From Collinsella sp. (GTDB lineage: Bacteria; Actinomycetota; Coriobacteriia; Coriobacteriales; Coriobacteriaceae), in contig DXZN01000005.1 of the NCBI GenBank assembly GCA_019419645.1, positions 5,082-69,081 on the forward strand: a stretch of 64,000 nt of DNA, read 5' to 3'. Below, piece after piece: positions 63,212 through 64,000 of the stretch (positions are counted from its first letter, which is position 1; every line of letters begins with the position of its first letter). Below the pieces are notes generated by a model. That model was not told where the DNA came from, did no database searches, and saw only the letters and a list, made by a program, of their open reading frames with translations. Made by a program: the position numbers and the translations under genes.

Positions 63212-64000
63212 CTACTCTTTATGGCTGCCACCTCCCCGCTTGATCAGGAGCGCGACCACGATGAGCGCGGCTCCGGCGACCGCTGCGGCGGCCACGGCGT
63301 ACATTGCCATATCGCCAGTCAAGGGCATAAAGCCTCCGGTGGTAATGCTAGGGGGTGTGCCGGTGGGCGTATTAATGATCGACGCCTCCAGACTGCCCGT
63401 CGACCCGTCCGCGCTGTCGGCGCGTAGGGGCGACTCGGCCGTGATGGTGAGCTTGGGCTTGGCGGCGGCCACCTGGTCGACGTCCAGGCCCTCGGCCTTG
63501 ACCGTCACGGAGCGCGTGCCCTCAAAGGCGGTGTAGCCCTTGGGCGCCTTGAGCTCGCGGACCTCCAGCTTGCCCGAGTCCACGCCCGAGACGGTCACGC
63601 GGCCGTCCTCGCCCGTGGTGACGGTGGCCTTGCCCTCCGCATCCCACGTGCCGTCGACCGCCAGCGTACGACCGCGGTCGTCGGCGATGCTCAGGACCGC
63701 CCTAGCAAGCGGCTTGTCGCCGTCGCTGCCGCGCTTGGTGAGCGCAAGATCCCAGGTGTAGGCGCACGCATCGTCGCTCGGCGTGTGGGTGAAGCCGGCG
63801 TCGCCGGACTGGTCGGCAAAGGGAGAGCGAGGATAGCGCAGGTAGACCTCGTTGGGGTTGCCCTTAGCGATGCCGTGGTTGCATGCGCTGTTGAGCGGCG
63901 CGTTGTACACGGCGACCACGCGGGCGCCCGCGGTAAAGGCGTCGGCCCCGCCGAGCGCGGCGATGAGGTCGCCGGTGCGCACGGTGAAGGTCTTACCGTC
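63212..64000 (-). CDS. LPXTG surface protein (probable pilus tip or adhesin), cut by the window edge
   Basis: The last 262 residues are visible. They contain a SpaA-like domain (DLALTKRGSDGDKPLARAVL, E-box GKLEVRELKAPKGYT) and a sorting signal FMPLTGD followed by a membrane helix and KRGGGSHKE. It lies upstream of the major pilin in the same direction, as tip adhesins do in SpaA-type loci. The N-terminal adhesive part is beyond the right edge. Confidence 0.88.
   Translation of the reverse strand, partial: DGKTFTVRTGDLIAALGGADAFTAGARVVAVYNAPLNSACNHGIAKGNPNEVYLRYPRSPFADQSGDAGFTHTPSDDACAYTWDLALTKRGSDGDKPLARAVLSIADDRGRTLAVDGTWDAEGKATVTTGEDGRVTVSGVDSGKLEVRELKAPKGYTAFEGTRSVTVKAEGLDVDQVAAAKPKLTITAESPLRADSADGSTGSLEASIINTPTGTPPSITTGGFMPLTGDMAMYAVAAAAVAGAALIVVALLIKRGGGSHKE

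Overview
The window comes from a high-GC gut actinobacterium, most likely Collinsella or a close relative in the Coriobacteriia. This is inferred from the gene set: type III glutamine synthetase, DUF711/UPF0210 protein, GatCAB, SpaA-type pili with class C sortase, a BTAD/AfsR-like regulator, and a MurT-GatD-type gene. Strain assignment would need a database search.

Region 1 (1-11,430) looks like an accessory island. It holds two copies of a block made of a TetR regulator and a divergent operon of sirtuin-like genes. The first copy is intact within the window (TetR, sirA, sirB, sirC), although the TetR runs off the left edge. The second copy is broken: TetR and the first ~57 codons of sirA remain, then a lower-GC pair of radical SAM genes (mobile pair type), then the last three quarters of sirC. 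After it come a cupin/CMD gene and a flavin reductase divergent from a MerR regulator, then three SAM-dependent methyltransferases behind two palindromic sites.

Region 2 (11,585-26,603) is mostly housekeeping: guaA, asparaginase, an XRE regulator divergent from an orphan gene around a 26-bp perfect palindrome, ychF, a polyferredoxin, two tandem GldA-like dehydrogenases, an iron alcohol dehydrogenase, two TPR-like proteins, and a single-gene MurT-GatD fusion for lipid II amidation.

Region 3 (26,604-46,694) has tRNA-Glu with a partly duplicated tail, an inverted-repeat element, glnA (type III), a metF/activation-domain/metH operon, DUF711, a methyltransferase, yhbY, a 998-residue BTAD-type regulator, nagB, EIIA-Glc, glmM, rpsI-rplM, a patatin, a 62-bp tandem repeat array and ssrA (tmRNA).

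Region 4 (46,695-64,000) has a PIN toxin-antitoxin pair, a P1B-type ATPase with a DUF6110-like partner, an AraC regulator divergent from a two-gene ABC exporter-type system, gatCAB, and a pilus locus (sortase C, 50-residue membrane protein, major pilin, and a second LPXTG protein cut by the right edge).

The least explained signals are the three-sirtuin operon, two related ~135-nt 3-prime hairpins (35,651 and 55,828) with a shared tip and locus-specific arms, and homologous GC-rich tail elements with inverted T-arm copies behind both tRNA-Glu and tmRNA.
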